Shown: positions 52,325-62,447, numbered from the stretch's first letter. The stretch is 64,000 bases of DNA from Bacillus sp. AFS029637 (GCF_002584985.1 NZ_NUPZ01000022.1:1-64000); one strand, 5' to 3'. Notes: generated by a model from the letters alone, not told the origin. Program-made: numbers and translations.

Positions 52325-53068
52325 TTATGTATACTCAAAACAAATTACTGCTTTTCTTAATTCTTTATTGAAGAATAAGTATACACGATCTGCACCATAA
52401 GCTTGAAAATAATATCCTGTGACAAATCCAACATATGTAAAGGGATGACCATATTCATCTTTTGGTACATATAGAAGATTAGTATAGTCAAAAATTTCGT
52501 CTTCGTTAACGCAGTCTTCTAATAATTCTTTGCCTTCTTCTGTCATAAAGCGTATATCATTTAGGAACCCATTTACCTCGGGATAATTTAATCCCCAGCC
52601 ATTTGTTTGTTTTTCAGCAAACTCTTGTTCTAATAATTCTACAGATGTAAATTCTTTTCCAAAACTAGAATAAGGATAAATTTTTTGATTGCGATTGAAA
52701 TATTCTTTACGGATTTTATAGTTTTTTTCATTAAACTCGTAGGCTTTTTCTATAATATCAGAATGATTTTGTTCAATTTTAAAGTAATTCCAATTTGCTT
52801 CGAATTTATATTTCCCATCAATGACATCGAAGCCTATTGTATCTGCTTTCGTATAATTTGTGTGAAATGATTGGGTGAAATCACCAACGCACCCTTCGTG
52901 AATTTCCTTTGCTGACACAATATGTAACCATTCGTCCCATTCCGGTTCAATACATTGTAAGTTTATAGAGCAAATGGGTAAAAAGTGTTTTTTATGCAGT
53001 TCCAAATTATCATAAAATACTTCTTCATATGCAGGAAACGGTTTTATAAATTGTTTAGAAATATGCAT
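52325..53068 (-). CDS. Uncharacterised soluble protein
   Basis: 247 aa, ATG at 53068 behind AAAGGTGGACAGGCC. Acidic and rich in aromatic residues (EPEWDEWLHI, NYFKIEQNH, VGFVTGYYFQAYGADRVYLFF). No signal peptide or membrane segment. I do not recognise the family; immunity-type SMI1/SUKH proteins have similar composition but no matching motif was seen. Single-gene unit. Confidence 0.6.
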   Translation of the reverse strand: MHISKQFIKPFPAYEEVFYDNLELHKKHFLPICSINLQCIEPEWDEWLHIVSAKEIHEGCVGDFTQSFHTNYTKADTIGFDVIDGKYKFEANWNYFKIEQNHSDIIEKAYEFNEKNYKIRKEYFNRNQKIYPYSSFGKEFTSVELLEQEFAEKQTNGWGLNYPEVNGFLNDIRFMTEEGKELLEDCVNEDEIFDYTNLLYVPKDEYGHPFTYVGFVTGYYFQAYGADRVYLFFNKELRKAVICFEYT

Positions 53069-53489
53069 GGCCTGTCCACCTTTATACGAGTTTTTTGTTT
53101 AATTTTATCATATTATTTGAATTTTTTCTTATTTGAAACTTTAAGATACTCATATTTATCCCGCTATTTGTAGGCAGTAAAACTCCCACCTCTAGGCTGA
53201 AGCAAAGAAGTAAGGTGGGAGTCGGGCTAATAATCAGTGGGGGGTGAACAAAACCTCCACTGATTAAAGTTTCACTTTACGAGAAGAAAGAATTCGTAAG
53301 TAAGGTAGATATCTCATTTTTGAGATTTTATCATACGTCGAAAAGACGAGGAGTGAAGTGATACTTCATACTTATAAATCGCTTTACTATATTCGACACA
53401 AAATGACAACATGCTGTTCGTCCATCTGTTATCATAATATATAGTTTTTTTGGGGTTTTTATCATTTTTATATTGGGGGAAGGGAATTT
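53069..53489. other. Intergenic with bcr1 copy 2
   Basis: It holds the bcr1 element (53155-53280), a small dyad GAAGTGATACTTC (near 53356), and an AT-rich stretch with TTTTTTTGGGGTTTTT before the lipoprotein gene. No gene seen. Confidence 0.5.
53155..53280 (+). repeat. bcr1-type repeat, copy 2
   Basis: Begins TTTATCCCGCTATTTG, continues CAGTAAAACTCCCACCTC, AAGGTGGGAG, GTGAACAAAACCTCCACTG and ends TTTCACTTTA. It matches the reverse complement of the 3679-3786 element. Internal CCCACCT/AGGTGGG can form a hairpin. Confidence 0.78.
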
Positions 53490-54029
53490 ATGTTTAAAAA
53501 AATTGGGACAATCACTCTAGCAGGGACATTAGCTTTCAGTTTATCGGCATGCGATGAGAAGGAAGAAGTAGCTAAAACCGTATCAAATAATACTAAGGAA
53601 GAGCAAAGTAGTGAAAAAAAAGAAGATGCGAAGAAAGAAGATACAAGGGAATATAATGTTGAAAAAACTACTCAAATTAGAGATCAAAAATTAACAGTCC
53701 ATAAGGTGCAAATAGCACAAGTGGCAGAATATGATAAGCTGGAAAAAGGTAATGAGTTTGTTATTGTTCATGTTACAGTAGAGAATGTTGGTAATCAAAA
53801 AGTTAGAATTAACCCATTAGATTTTTACCTTGAAAGAGGCGATGGAAGTGTTGTTGACCATACATTTTCAACTAGCAATAAAAATATTTTTAAAATTAAT
53901 GATGTAGATCCAAATGGTAAGTTAACAGGAGCGATAACATTTGAAGCGAAAAAAGGTGATTCTAATCTTCAATTAATTTATAGACCTGATGTTATGTCTA
54001 AAGAGGAAGTAAAAGTGAAACTTAAATGA
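53490..54029 (+). CDS. DUF4352 lipoprotein
   Basis: 179 aa behind GGGGAAGGG. The lipobox LSACDE gives a lipidated Cys near residue 21. A charged linker (EEQSSEKKEDAKKEDTRE) precedes the immunoglobulin-like DUF4352 domain, with FVIVHVTVENVGNQKVRINPLDFYLE and a C-terminal GAITFEAKKGDSNLQLIYRPD. Such lipoproteins sit on the outer face of the membrane; role unknown. Confidence 0.83.
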   Translation: MFKKIGTITLAGTLAFSLSACDEKEEVAKTVSNNTKEEQSSEKKEDAKKEDTREYNVEKTTQIRDQKLTVHKVQIAQVAEYDKLEKGNEFVIVHVTVENVGNQKVRINPLDFYLERGDGSVVDHTFSTSNKNIFKINDVDPNGKLTGAITFEAKKGDSNLQLIYRPDVMSKEEVKVKLK

Positions 54030-54355
54030 TTTATCTCGTAAAAGCCCGATTTGTGTAGACAAGGGTCTTTTATGCAAATCTATACAAGTTTTAAATGAAA
54101 ACGGTAAGCTTGAATGAAATGACGGTACGGCAAAAATATTAGGTTAGATAGTGTGAATTTCAAACATACCGTTTTGGAAAACAAAAATAAATGTATGATA
54201 AGGATTAGGCATTGGAGCTTAATCCTTTTTGTATGGAGATGTAGAGAACGGCAAGTAGACCTGACACTACACGAGTGATGCATTTCGATATAACTTATTG
54301 TTTCAAGTTTAAATAAGTTGAGTTGTATAAAAAAAATGTAATTATCACTTGCATT
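54030..54355. other. Intergenic with two weak terminators
   Basis: AAAAGCCC ... GGGTCTTTT (54043-54073) and AAGGATTA / TAATCCTT plus TTTT (54200-54231) are terminator-like. Nothing else was recognised before the MarR control region. Confidence 0.4.
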
Positions 54356-54383
54356 ACTATCACTTGCGTAGTAAAGTGATAGT
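54356..54383 (+). promoter_or_regulatory. Operator-like dyad before marR-type gene
   Basis: ACTATCACTT (54356-54365) and AAGTGATAGT (54374-54383), a perfect 10-bp dyad. An extra ATTATCACTTGC direct copy lies at about 54341. The AAGTGAT half-site recurs before the next gene. Confidence 0.6.
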
Positions 54384-54410
54384 AAGATAAACGCTAGGAA
54401 GTGATGAATC

Positions 54411-54854
54411 ATGCGTGATAATACAATAGGATCGTTAATATGGTTACGTTTAATACGATTTACGAACCAAAGTAATCAAATGTCAAATGAGTTTTTAAAA
54501 CGTTTTGATTTAACGACAGCACAATTTGATGTACTTTTACAAATACGGACTTATCAGCCGTTAACGCAAATGGAGTTAGCTGAGAAGGTTACTGTTACAC
54601 AAGGTGGTATTTCTCGAATGTTAACTCGCCTTGAAAAAGAAGGTTATATTATACGAAAACAAGATTGGAAGACGAAAACCATTAGTCTTACAGAGCAAGG
54701 GGAAGGGGCTTTAGAAAGAGCATTGCCAGAACAACTTGCATTTCAATCATCATTTTTTGATGATGTATTAAATGAAGAAGAGCAGAAAATACTTTATGAG
54801 TTGATGACAAAAGTTCATAAGCATAGTGAAAAAAAAGAATTACCGAGTGAGTAA
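54411..54854 (+). CDS. MarR-family transcriptional regulator
   Basis: 147 aa behind AGGAAGTG. The winged HTH is [47 protein letters not shown] (split; residues about 55-100), flanked by dimerisation helices. It is 76 bp before a flavin-dependent oxidoreductase gene. Dyads with a shared AAGTGAT half-site before both genes suggest it represses both and is released by a small phenolic or similar ligand. Confidence 0.87.
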   Translation: MRDNTIGSLIWLRLIRFTNQSNQMSNEFLKRFDLTTAQFDVLLQIRTYQPLTQMELAEKVTVTQGGISRMLTRLEKEGYIIRKQDWKTKTISLTEQGEGALERALPEQLAFQSSFFDDVLNEEEQKILYELMTKVHKHSEKKELPSE

Positions 54855-54876
54855 TTTTTTTTACAGAATCAATTGA

Positions 54877-54892
54877 CTAATCAAGTGATTAG
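54877..54892 (+). promoter_or_regulatory. Operator-like dyad before flavin oxidoreductase gene
   Basis: CTAATCA-AG-TGATTAG, perfect 7-bp arms, overlapping a TTGACT -35-like box (54873-54878) and sharing AAGTGAT with the upstream dyad. Confidence 0.58.
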
Positions 54893-54930
54893 AGAAAAGT
54901 TAATACCGATTAATAAAGGAGAGCGCAATT

Positions 54931-55986
54931 ATGGAAAAATACCGTATGGATACAAGTAAAGGAATTGAGTTTGGATTATATTCAATTGGGGATCATATTT
55001 TAAATCCGCATAATGGAAAAAAATTAAGTGCAGGGGAGCGAATCCGTGAGCTTATTGAAACTGCTAAGTTAGCGGATGAGGCTGGACTTGATGTATTTGC
55101 AGTTGGTGAAAGTCATCAAACGCATTTTACAACGCAAGCTCACACAGTAATTTTAGGGGCTGTTGCACAAGCAACGAAAAATATTAAAATAGCGAGTTCT
55201 GCAACAATTTTAAGTACATCAGATCCAGTTCGAGTATATGAGGATTTTGCGACTATTGATTTAATTTCTAATGGTCGTGCTGAAATCGTAGCTGGTCGTG
55301 GTTCTCGCATTGGAGGATATAGTTTACTTGGTTACGATGTAAATGATTATGAAGAGCTATTTGAAGAGAAGATGGATCTTTTACTAAAAATTAATAAAGA
55401 AGAAAATGTAACATGGAAAGGGCAGTTCAGAGCACCACTTGAACGTGCAGGTATTATTCCAAGAGCTAAAAATAATAACTTACCAATTTGGCGTGCGGTT
55501 GGTGGTCCACCAGCTAGTGCAATAAAAGCGGGGCGCGCAGGTGTTCCGATGATGATAACAACACTTGGCGGACCAGCTATTAATTTTAAAGTTTCAGTAG
55601 ATGCTTATCGTGAGGCGGCTGCGCAAAGTGGATTTGATCCAGCTAGTTTACCAATTGCAACAACGAGTTTATTCTATACAGCAGAAAATTCACAGGATGC
55701 GCTAAGTGAATATTATCCTCACATTAATGCGGGAATGATTGCATTACGTGGAGGCGGATATCCGAAGCAACAATTTACAAATGCGCTAGATTACCGTGAC
55801 GCGTTAATGATTGGCAGCCCGCAGCAAATTATTGAAAAAATGCTTTATCAATATGAATTATTTGGACAACAACGTTTTATGGCACAAATCGATTTTGGTG
55901 GTGTACCATTTGACAAAATTGAGAAAAACATCGAATTAATTGCTACTGAAATTTTACCAGCTGTTAGAAAACATACAGCGAAATAA
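54931..55986 (+). CDS. LLM-class flavin-dependent oxidoreductase
   Basis: 351 aa behind AAAGGAG. Bacterial luciferase-like TIM barrel: GIEFGLYSIGDH, LADEAGLDVFAVGESHQTHF, KIASSATILSTSDPVRVYEDFATIDLISNGRAEIVAGRGS (split), and AVGGPPASAIKAGRAG. The enzyme uses reduced FMN for monooxygenation; substrate unknown. It is probably repressed by the adjacent MarR protein. Confidence 0.87.
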   Translation: MEKYRMDTSKGIEFGLYSIGDHILNPHNGKKLSAGERIRELIETAKLADEAGLDVFAVGESHQTHFTTQAHTVILGAVAQATKNIKIASSATILSTSDPVRVYEDFATIDLISNGRAEIVAGRGSRIGGYSLLGYDVNDYEELFEEKMDLLLKINKEENVTWKGQFRAPLERAGIIPRAKNNNLPIWRAVGGPPASAIKAGRAGVPMMITTLGGPAINFKVSVDAYREAAAQSGFDPASLPIATTSLFYTAENSQDALSEYYPHINAGMIALRGGGYPKQQFTNALDYRDALMIGSPQQIIEKMLYQYELFGQQRFMAQIDFGGVPFDKIEKNIELIATEILPAVRKHTAK

Positions 55987-55990
55987 TTTG

Positions 55991-56028
55991 AAAATACCGA
56001 GAATCGAATGGATTCTCGGTATTTTTTT
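55991..56028 (+). terminator. Terminator of flavin oxidoreductase gene
   Basis: AAATACCGAGAATC, loop GAATG, GATTCTCGGTATTTTTTT; perfect stem. Confidence 0.92.
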
Positions 56029-56590
56029 ATGTATGTATTACGTTTGAAAAAGTGACAAAAAAATGAATTTTAGTTTAGAGAAAAGGGAGTTTTTTTCTAT
56101 TTTTGAATAACAAAATGATAGGATTGAATATTAAAAATATATTTTTTTCTTGACAAAAAAATAGTGTTTTTTCTGGTTGGCTCTAAGGACATTTTTTTGA
56201 AGGGAAGTCAAATACATAAAGAGAAAAATAATGTTTTTATTAATATAAAAGCAAGTTTAACATTCAAAAAATGCATTTTATTAATGAGAAAAAAATCATT
56301 CAAAAAAATACCAAAAGACATATTTCAGACAAAATGATGTCAAGAATACGTCAAAAATCAGCTGAATTTATTATGTAAGTATATTATACAATTCGATTAA
56401 CGAATAAAAACACTACAGAAATAGTGAAAAGGTAAAAAATAGAAGTGTAATAGTTCGAAAAACTGAAATTTCATATTTTATGAAAATACATACAGGATGA
56501 TTTTATCTTTTCGTATTTCTTATTAATTGAGTTCATTAAGAGTGCTCAATTAATTTTTATGATAAAAACTATGAGGGAAGTGAGTTTAGC
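56029..56590 (+). promoter_or_regulatory. Long leader/control region of cydABCD
   Basis: 560 bp, very AT-rich, no credible ORF. A TTGACA (56152-56157) lies far upstream, and a TATTATACAATT -10-like stretch is near 56390. ATTAATTGAG (56522-56531) and CTCAATTAAT (56545-56554) plus TTTTTAT form a terminator-like hairpin 30 bp before the cydA start. No classical Rex or FNR box was recognised. Attenuation or a structured 5' UTR is possible. Confidence 0.5.
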
Positions 56591-57994
56591 ATGGAAACGC
56601 TCGAATTGGCACGAATACAATTCGCATCAACAACGATATTTCATTACTTGTTCGTTCCACTGTCCATTGGTTTAGCTTTTATTATTGCGTTAATGCAAAC
56701 GTTGTATGTAGTAAAAGGGCAAGAAGTATATAAGAAGATGGGGAAATTTTGGACACAAATATTCCTTGTAAACTTTGCGGTAGGTGTAGTAACAGGTATT
56801 TTACAAGAGTTTCAATTTGGTATGAACTGGTCAACGTATTCACGTTTCGTAGGTGATGTGTTTGGTCCATCACTTGCAATTGAAGGATTATTAGCATTTT
56901 TCATTGAGTCTACATTCCTAGGTTTATGGGTATTTGGTGAGGATAAACTACCAAAGAAAATTCACCTTTTATGTATTTGGCTTCTTTCAATTGGAACGAT
57001 GTTATCAGCGTTTTGGATTTTAACTGCAAATGCATTTATGCAGTCACCTGTAGGATATGAAATGGCAGCAGATGGTCGCGCACAGATGAATGATTTCTTA
57101 GCGATTATTCAAAACCCACAACTATGGGTGCAATTCCCGCATACAATTACAGCGGCACTTGCAACAGGGGCATTCTTTATTGCTGGTGTTAGTGCATGGA
57201 AAATTACAAAACAACAAGAGACTGAGGTGTTTAAGAAGTCTTTCCGAGTTTCTATCGTTGTTGGAACAATTTCAACAGCATTGGTATTATTTTTCGGTCA
57301 TGCACAAGCGCAAAATTTAATTAAGACACATCCGATGAAAATGGCGGCAGCTGAAGCATTATGGAATACGAGTGAGGATCCAGCGCCATTTACGGTATTT
57401 GCAAAAATTGATACAGAGAAGAAAGAAAATTCGTTTGAAATTCAAATCCCTTATATGTTAAGTCTATTGTCATACGATAAATTTAGCGGTCAAGTAGAAG
57501 GTATGAATCAAATTCAAAAACAATATGAAGAAAAATATGGACCTGGGGATTATATTCCGCCAGTACATACAATGTTTTGGAGCTTTAGAGCGATGGTAAT
57601 GAGCGGAACGTTCATGTTACTTTTAGGAGCTTACGGATGGTTCTTATCAAGAAAAGATCGATTAGCTGAAAAAACGTGGTATTTAAAATTAATGGTGTAT
57701 GCAATTTCACTACCGTTTATCGGTAATACTGTCGGATGGGTTATGACTGAAATGGGTCGTCAGCCATGGGTAGTATTTGGTGTCATGAAAACAGAAGATG
57801 CTGTATCACCAAATGTAACATTCGGTGAAGTGTTATTCTCACTTATTTCATTCACATCAATGTATTTAATTATGGGTGGAATTTGTGTTTACTTATTCGT
57901 TCGTATCATTAAAGGTCATACGAATAAGAAAACGAAAAAGGATAATCAAAGCCATGATCCATTTGATAAGGAGGAAGAGTATGTTATCTCTTAA
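56591..57994 (+). CDS. cydA: Cytochrome bd ubiquinol oxidase subunit I
   Basis: 467 aa behind GAGGGAAGTGAG. Nine or so membrane helices. The heme-ligand His is in ASTTIFHYLFVPLSIG (near residue 19), and FQFGMNWSTYSRFVGDVFGPSLAIEGLLAFFIEST and the quinol-site GRQPWVVFGVMKT are present. The Q-loop is short, as in Firmicute enzymes. With CydB it reduces O2 to water from menaquinol with very high affinity. The gene overlaps cydB by 14 bp. Confidence 0.95.
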   Translation: METLELARIQFASTTIFHYLFVPLSIGLAFIIALMQTLYVVKGQEVYKKMGKFWTQIFLVNFAVGVVTGILQEFQFGMNWSTYSRFVGDVFGPSLAIEGLLAFFIESTFLGLWVFGEDKLPKKIHLLCIWLLSIGTMLSAFWILTANAFMQSPVGYEMAADGRAQMNDFLAIIQNPQLWVQFPHTITAALATGAFFIAGVSAWKITKQQETEVFKKSFRVSIVVGTISTALVLFFGHAQAQNLIKTHPMKMAAAEALWNTSEDPAPFTVFAKIDTEKKENSFEIQIPYMLSLLSYDKFSGQVEGMNQIQKQYEEKYGPGDYIPPVHTMFWSFRAMVMSGTFMLLLGAYGWFLSRKDRLAEKTWYLKLMVYAISLPFIGNTVGWVMTEMGRQPWVVFGVMKTEDAVSPNVTFGEVLFSLISFTSMYLIMGGICVYLFVRIIKGHTNKKTKKDNQSHDPFDKEEEYVIS

Positions 57995-58997
57995 TGAGTT
58001 GTGGTTTATAGTTATTGCAATCTTATTTGTAGGATTTTTCGTACTGGAAGGTTTTGATTTTGGTGTAGGAATGGTTTCGAGGTTTTTAGGGGAAAATGAT
58101 TTTGAAAAACGAGTGTATTTAAATACAATTGGACCGTTCTGGCACGCGAATGAAGTATGGCTTGTTTGTGCTGGTGGCGCTATGTTTGCGGCATTTCCGC
58201 ACTGGTACGCAACTTTATTTAGTGGTTTTTATATTCCATTTGTCTTTATGCTACTTGCCTTAATTTTAAGAGGGGTTTCCTTTAAGTTCCGTGCAAAAAT
58301 AGATAATCATAAATGGAAGAGTGCATGGGATTGGGGGATGTTTATAGGAAGTATGTTACCTCCTATCCTTTGGGGAGTTGCAATTGCAAACTTTATGGTA
58401 GGTGTACCTATTGATGAGAGTAAAAATGTTGTAGGGGGATTCCTGCAATTACTTCATCCATTTGCGTTACTTGGAGGAGTGATGTTCCTTCTACTATGTA
58501 TTGTTCACGGATTACAATTCCTTACAATACGTACAACTGGTAAATTGAGAGAACGTGCACGAATTGCTGCAATAAAAATTGCACCATTTTCATTAATTAC
58601 GCTTCTTATTTTTGCTGGTATAGGGTTGTGGAAAACCGATATTTTCACTGCTCATGGAACAGAATGGATTATGGTGCCAATTGGAGCTTTTGTAGCACTA
58701 TTAATGTCTACTGTATTAAATAAAAGAAGAAGAGATGGTTGGGCTTTCTTTATGACGAGTTTAACAATCATTTTACTAAGTGCGAGTGTATTTATCGGTA
58801 TGTTCCCACGTGTTATGATTAGCTCTTTAGGAGCGATGAATGATTTGACAATTTACAATGCAGCATCAGGGGCTTATGCATTAAAACTTATGACTTACTT
58901 TGCGATTGCTATTTTACCTTTCGTTATCGGAAGTCAAATATGGAGTTATTATGTATTTAGACAACCTGTTAAGTCAGACAACGATTTGGAGTACTAA
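57981..58997 (+). CDS. cydB: Cytochrome bd ubiquinol oxidase subunit II
   Basis: 338 aa from the ATG at 57981 (AAGGAGGAAGAGT, inside the cydA end); the open frame to 57876 is in cydA. Typical LNELWFIVIAILFVGFFVLEGFDFGVGM (split), NTIGPFWHANEVWLVCAGGAMFAAFP, and eight membrane helices. Its TAATG stop overlaps the cydD start. Confidence 0.95.
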   Translation: MLSLNELWFIVIAILFVGFFVLEGFDFGVGMVSRFLGENDFEKRVYLNTIGPFWHANEVWLVCAGGAMFAAFPHWYATLFSGFYIPFVFMLLALILRGVSFKFRAKIDNHKWKSAWDWGMFIGSMLPPILWGVAIANFMVGVPIDESKNVVGGFLQLLHPFALLGGVMFLLLCIVHGLQFLTIRTTGKLRERARIAAIKIAPFSLITLLIFAGIGLWKTDIFTAHGTEWIMVPIGAFVALLMSTVLNKRRRDGWAFFMTSLTIILLSASVFIGMFPRVMISSLGAMNDLTIYNAASGAYALKLMTYFAIAILPFVIGSQIWSYYVFRQPVKSDNDLEY

Positions 58998-60712
58998 TGA
59001 AAAGAAAAAGAGGACTTCCGTCTTATCCCGGTAGCCGTATTTTATATGTAGCGTTAACGATTATTAGTATTTTAGAAGCTTTTAGTATTCTTGCATTAAC
59101 AACCTTTTTAGCGCGCGCTATTACATTTTTATTTCATGGAGAGACAGTACAAACAGTGTTAAGTGAAATTGTTTATTTTGGTATCTCGTTTGTAGCGCGT
59201 CAAATATTAGTTCGAATATCACAAATAGTAGTGGAACGTTTTGCTGAAAAAACAGGGGCGTTACTAAGAAAACAGTTAATAGAGGCATATTTCACATTAG
59301 GTCCAAGGTATGTTCAAACGGTCGGAACAGGTCATCTGGTTACCTTGTCGATTGAAGGGATTGAGAAATTTAAAACATATATTGAATTAACAATTCCTAA
59401 AATGATTAGAAGTAGTATCGTTCCAGCCCTAATTGTTTTATATGTTTTTACGCTAGATATTGAATCTGGAATCATTTTAGTTGTAACGATTCCGATTGTG
59501 ATCATATTTATGATTCTTCTAGGATTAGCAGCGCAGAAAATGGCTGATAGTCAATATGAGACGTATCGTGTACTTTCTAATCATTTTGTAGATACGTTAA
59601 AAGGATTAGAAACATTAAAGTATTTAGGAAAAAGTAAACAGCACGAAGGAAAGATTGAAAAAGTAAGTAAAAGATATAGAAAAGCGACGATGCGAACTTT
59701 GCGAGTTGCTTTTCTTTCTTCTTTTGCATTAGATTTCTTTACGAGTTTATCAATCGCATTTGTAGCAGTAGGCTTAGGAATTCGTTTAATAGACGGAACG
59801 ATTCTTTTATTGCCTGCTCTTACTATATTAATTTTAGCTCCGGAATATTTTCTTCCCATCAAGCAAGTTGGAGCGAATTATCATGCTACTTTAGATGGAC
59901 AACTGGCTATGGAGCAAATTGAAGGGATTTTACAGCGACAAAAGGCAATGGAAATAAAGGATTCAAATGTAGAGGTTACATGGGATTCTTCGAGTAGCTT
60001 AAAGTTACAAGCTATAAAAGTAAATAACGATGAATCTGATAAGGCGATATTAGAAGGAATTGATTTTACTTGGAAAGGTAACGGTGCTATTGGCATCATT
60101 GGTGAAAGTGGAGCTGGAAAATCGACGATAATTGATGTGTTGGCTGGATTTTTAGCTCCATCTAAAGGGAAGATGCTAGTAAATGGTGTGAACATGGACG
60201 GAACTACTCGTGCGGCTTGGCAAAAAAACATTGCTTATATTCCGCAGCAACCTTATATTTTTCCGCTTTCATTAAAAGATAACATTTGTTTCTATGAAAC
60301 AAATACAACTGATGAAGAAGTGGAAAGAGTTATTAACGAAGTGGGTCTCCGTTCACTCGTTGCATCACTTCCAAATGGGATGAATGAGAGAATTGGAGAA
60401 GGTGGACGTATGCTTAGCGGCGGACAAGAACAGCGTGTTGCTATGGCACGTGCACTTTTAAGTAAAAAACCAATTATTTTATTAGACGAGCCTACGGCGC
60501 ATCTTGATATTGAAACTGAATTTGAAATAAAGCAAGCAATGTTACGTCTATTTAAAGGTAAATTAGTATTTCTCGCAACACATCGTCTGCATTGGATGAA
60601 ACAAATGGACCATATTCTCATTTTAAATAAAGGAAAGATTGAAGAAAGTGGAACATATGAAGAACTTTTAGAAAATGAGACATTACATTTTCATAGGAAA
60701 GGGAGGGAGTAG
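58997..60712 (+). CDS. cydD: Thiol reductant ABC exporter subunit CydD
   Basis: 571 aa, start overlapping the cydB stop by one base. The N-terminal ABC membrane domain has six helices. The ATPase domain has Walker A IGESGAGKSTIIDVL, Q-loop PQQPYIFPLS, signature MLSGGQEQRVAMARA and Walker B IILLDEPTAHLD. CydDC exports glutathione/cysteine-type reductants or handles heme, and is needed for cytochrome bd assembly. Forms a heterodimer with CydC. Confidence 0.92.
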   Translation: MKRKRGLPSYPGSRILYVALTIISILEAFSILALTTFLARAITFLFHGETVQTVLSEIVYFGISFVARQILVRISQIVVERFAEKTGALLRKQLIEAYFTLGPRYVQTVGTGHLVTLSIEGIEKFKTYIELTIPKMIRSSIVPALIVLYVFTLDIESGIILVVTIPIVIIFMILLGLAAQKMADSQYETYRVLSNHFVDTLKGLETLKYLGKSKQHEGKIEKVSKRYRKATMRTLRVAFLSSFALDFFTSLSIAFVAVGLGIRLIDGTILLLPALTILILAPEYFLPIKQVGANYHATLDGQLAMEQIEGILQRQKAMEIKDSNVEVTWDSSSSLKLQAIKVNNDESDKAILEGIDFTWKGNGAIGIIGESGAGKSTIIDVLAGFLAPSKGKMLVNGVNMDGTTRAAWQKNIAYIPQQPYIFPLSLKDNICFYETNTTDEEVERVINEVGLRSLVASLPNGMNERIGEGGRMLSGGQEQRVAMARALLSKKPIILLDEPTAHLDIETEFEIKQAMLRLFKGKLVFLATHRLHWMKQMDHILILNKGKIEESGTYEELLENETLHFHRKGRE

Positions 60713-60714
60713 AG

Positions 60715-62439
60715 ATGAGTAGCTGGATTAAACCTTATATAAAGCAAAATAAAGGTAGAATGACTTTGACTATATTTCTTGGGCTTCTCGGAGTTAGTTC
60801 AGGTGCGATGTTACTTTTCATTTCAGGTTATTTAATCTCTAAATCTGCTCTCAGACCAGAAAATGTAATGGTTGTATATGTTCCTATTGTTGCAACGCGT
60901 GCGTTTAGTATAGGGCAAGCTGTTTTTCATTATATAGAGCGGTTAGTGGGACATGATGTCGTACTACGAATATTGGAAAGAATGAGAACGAAATTATACA
61001 GAATAGTAGAACCACAGGCGTTATTTTTCCGTTCACGATTTCAAACAGGTGATGTGTTAGGTGTACTATCCGAAGATATAGAGCATTTGCAAAACCTATA
61101 TTTACGTACAATATTCCCTAGTATATTGGCACTAGTTGTATATAGTATATTCGTACTTGTTATTGGTGCATTTGATGTTGTGTTTGCATTCATTACAGGG
61201 TGTATGTTGGCTATTATCGTTTTTCTGCTCCCATTTGTATCATTACTATTAATGAAGCGACATCATGTTACTTTGAAGCAAGGAAGAAACCGCTTGTATC
61301 AACAATTAACAGATGCTGTTTTTGGACTATCAGATTGGCAGGCAAGTGGTAGAAAAGATGAATTTATTAATGAGTATGTAGAGCAAAATGCTCAGTTGTT
61401 AAAAACGGAAAAGAGAGTGAAACGCTGGTATCATATTCGAGACAGCCTCATTCAGTTAGTAGTAGGGATTGTAGTGATTTCAATGATTATATGGACTGGG
61501 AATGAAGCCGCAAGTGCACAGATTGCTCCTACAGTTATCGCAGCTTTCGTATTAATGACATTATCTGTAACAAATGCGCTTATTCCAATTGCAGATGCCG
61601 TCGATCGAATTCCATCGTATGTAGAATCTACTCATCGTCTTAAGCGCGTAGAAAGTGATAGTATGTTACATGATGAAATGGATTTGCATGGAGATAAAGA
61701 TTACGTTGCACCAAAACATGTAGATATTGAATTGAATCATGTATCATATATGTATCCCGATAGTAATGAGATGATATTAAAAGATGTATCATTACAAATA
61801 AAAGCAGGAAAGAAAATTGCTATTTTAGGCAGAAGTGGGACAGGGAAATCTACTTTACTAAAATTGTTAACAGGGGCGTTACGCCCGGTAAATGGCGAAG
61901 TTTTATTAAATGGTGAACAAGCTCATACGAATCTTTTATCCAAATACATTTCTGTATTAAATCAAAAACCGCATTTGTTCGATACGACAATTGGAAATAA
62001 TGTACGAATCGGTAAACCAGAGGCGGCTGATAAAGAGATATGGAAAGCTTTAGAGAAAGCACAATTAGCTTCGCATATTACTTCTCTTCCAGATGGGTTA
62101 CAAACAAAAATGCATGAAATGGGAAAGCGGTTTTCTGGTGGGGAAAGACAAAGGGTTGCTTTTGCTAGAACCCTTATGCAAGAAACACCAATCGTTGTAC
62201 TTGATGAACCGACTATCGGTTTAGATCCAAAAACAGAATTGTCTTTAATCGAAACAATGTTTTCTGCAACTGAAGAAAAGACCGTTATTTGGATTACACA
62301 CCATCTTGTAGGAATAGAACATGTAGATGAAGTTATATTCCTTGATTGTGGTCAAATTGTAATGCAAGGCAGTCATGAACAACTTCTTAAAGAAAACGAA
62401 AAGTATCGTATGCTTTATGAACTTGATAAAGGCATTTAA
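60715..62439 (+). CDS. cydC: Thiol reductant ABC exporter subunit CydC
   Basis: 574 aa, 2 bp after cydD, RBS GGGAGGGAG. ABC membrane domain with ISGYLISKSALRPENVMVVYVPIVATRAFSIGQ (split), typical of CydC. ATPase domain with Walker A LGRSGTGKSTLLKLL, signature RFSGGERQRVAFARTL, Walker B IVVLDEPTIGLD, switch His in WITHHLVG. Last gene of cydABCD. Confidence 0.92.
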   Translation: MSSWIKPYIKQNKGRMTLTIFLGLLGVSSGAMLLFISGYLISKSALRPENVMVVYVPIVATRAFSIGQAVFHYIERLVGHDVVLRILERMRTKLYRIVEPQALFFRSRFQTGDVLGVLSEDIEHLQNLYLRTIFPSILALVVYSIFVLVIGAFDVVFAFITGCMLAIIVFLLPFVSLLLMKRHHVTLKQGRNRLYQQLTDAVFGLSDWQASGRKDEFINEYVEQNAQLLKTEKRVKRWYHIRDSLIQLVVGIVVISMIIWTGNEAASAQIAPTVIAAFVLMTLSVTNALIPIADAVDRIPSYVESTHRLKRVESDSMLHDEMDLHGDKDYVAPKHVDIELNHVSYMYPDSNEMILKDVSLQIKAGKKIAILGRSGTGKSTLLKLLTGALRPVNGEVLLNGEQAHTNLLSKYISVLNQKPHLFDTTIGNNVRIGKPEAADKEIWKALEKAQLASHITSLPDGLQTKMHEMGKRFSGGERQRVAFARTLMQETPIVVLDEPTIGLDPKTELSLIETMFSATEEKTVIWITHHLVGIEHVDEVIFLDCGQIVMQGSHEQLLKENEKYRMLYELDKGI

Positions 62440-62447
62440 ATATGTCA

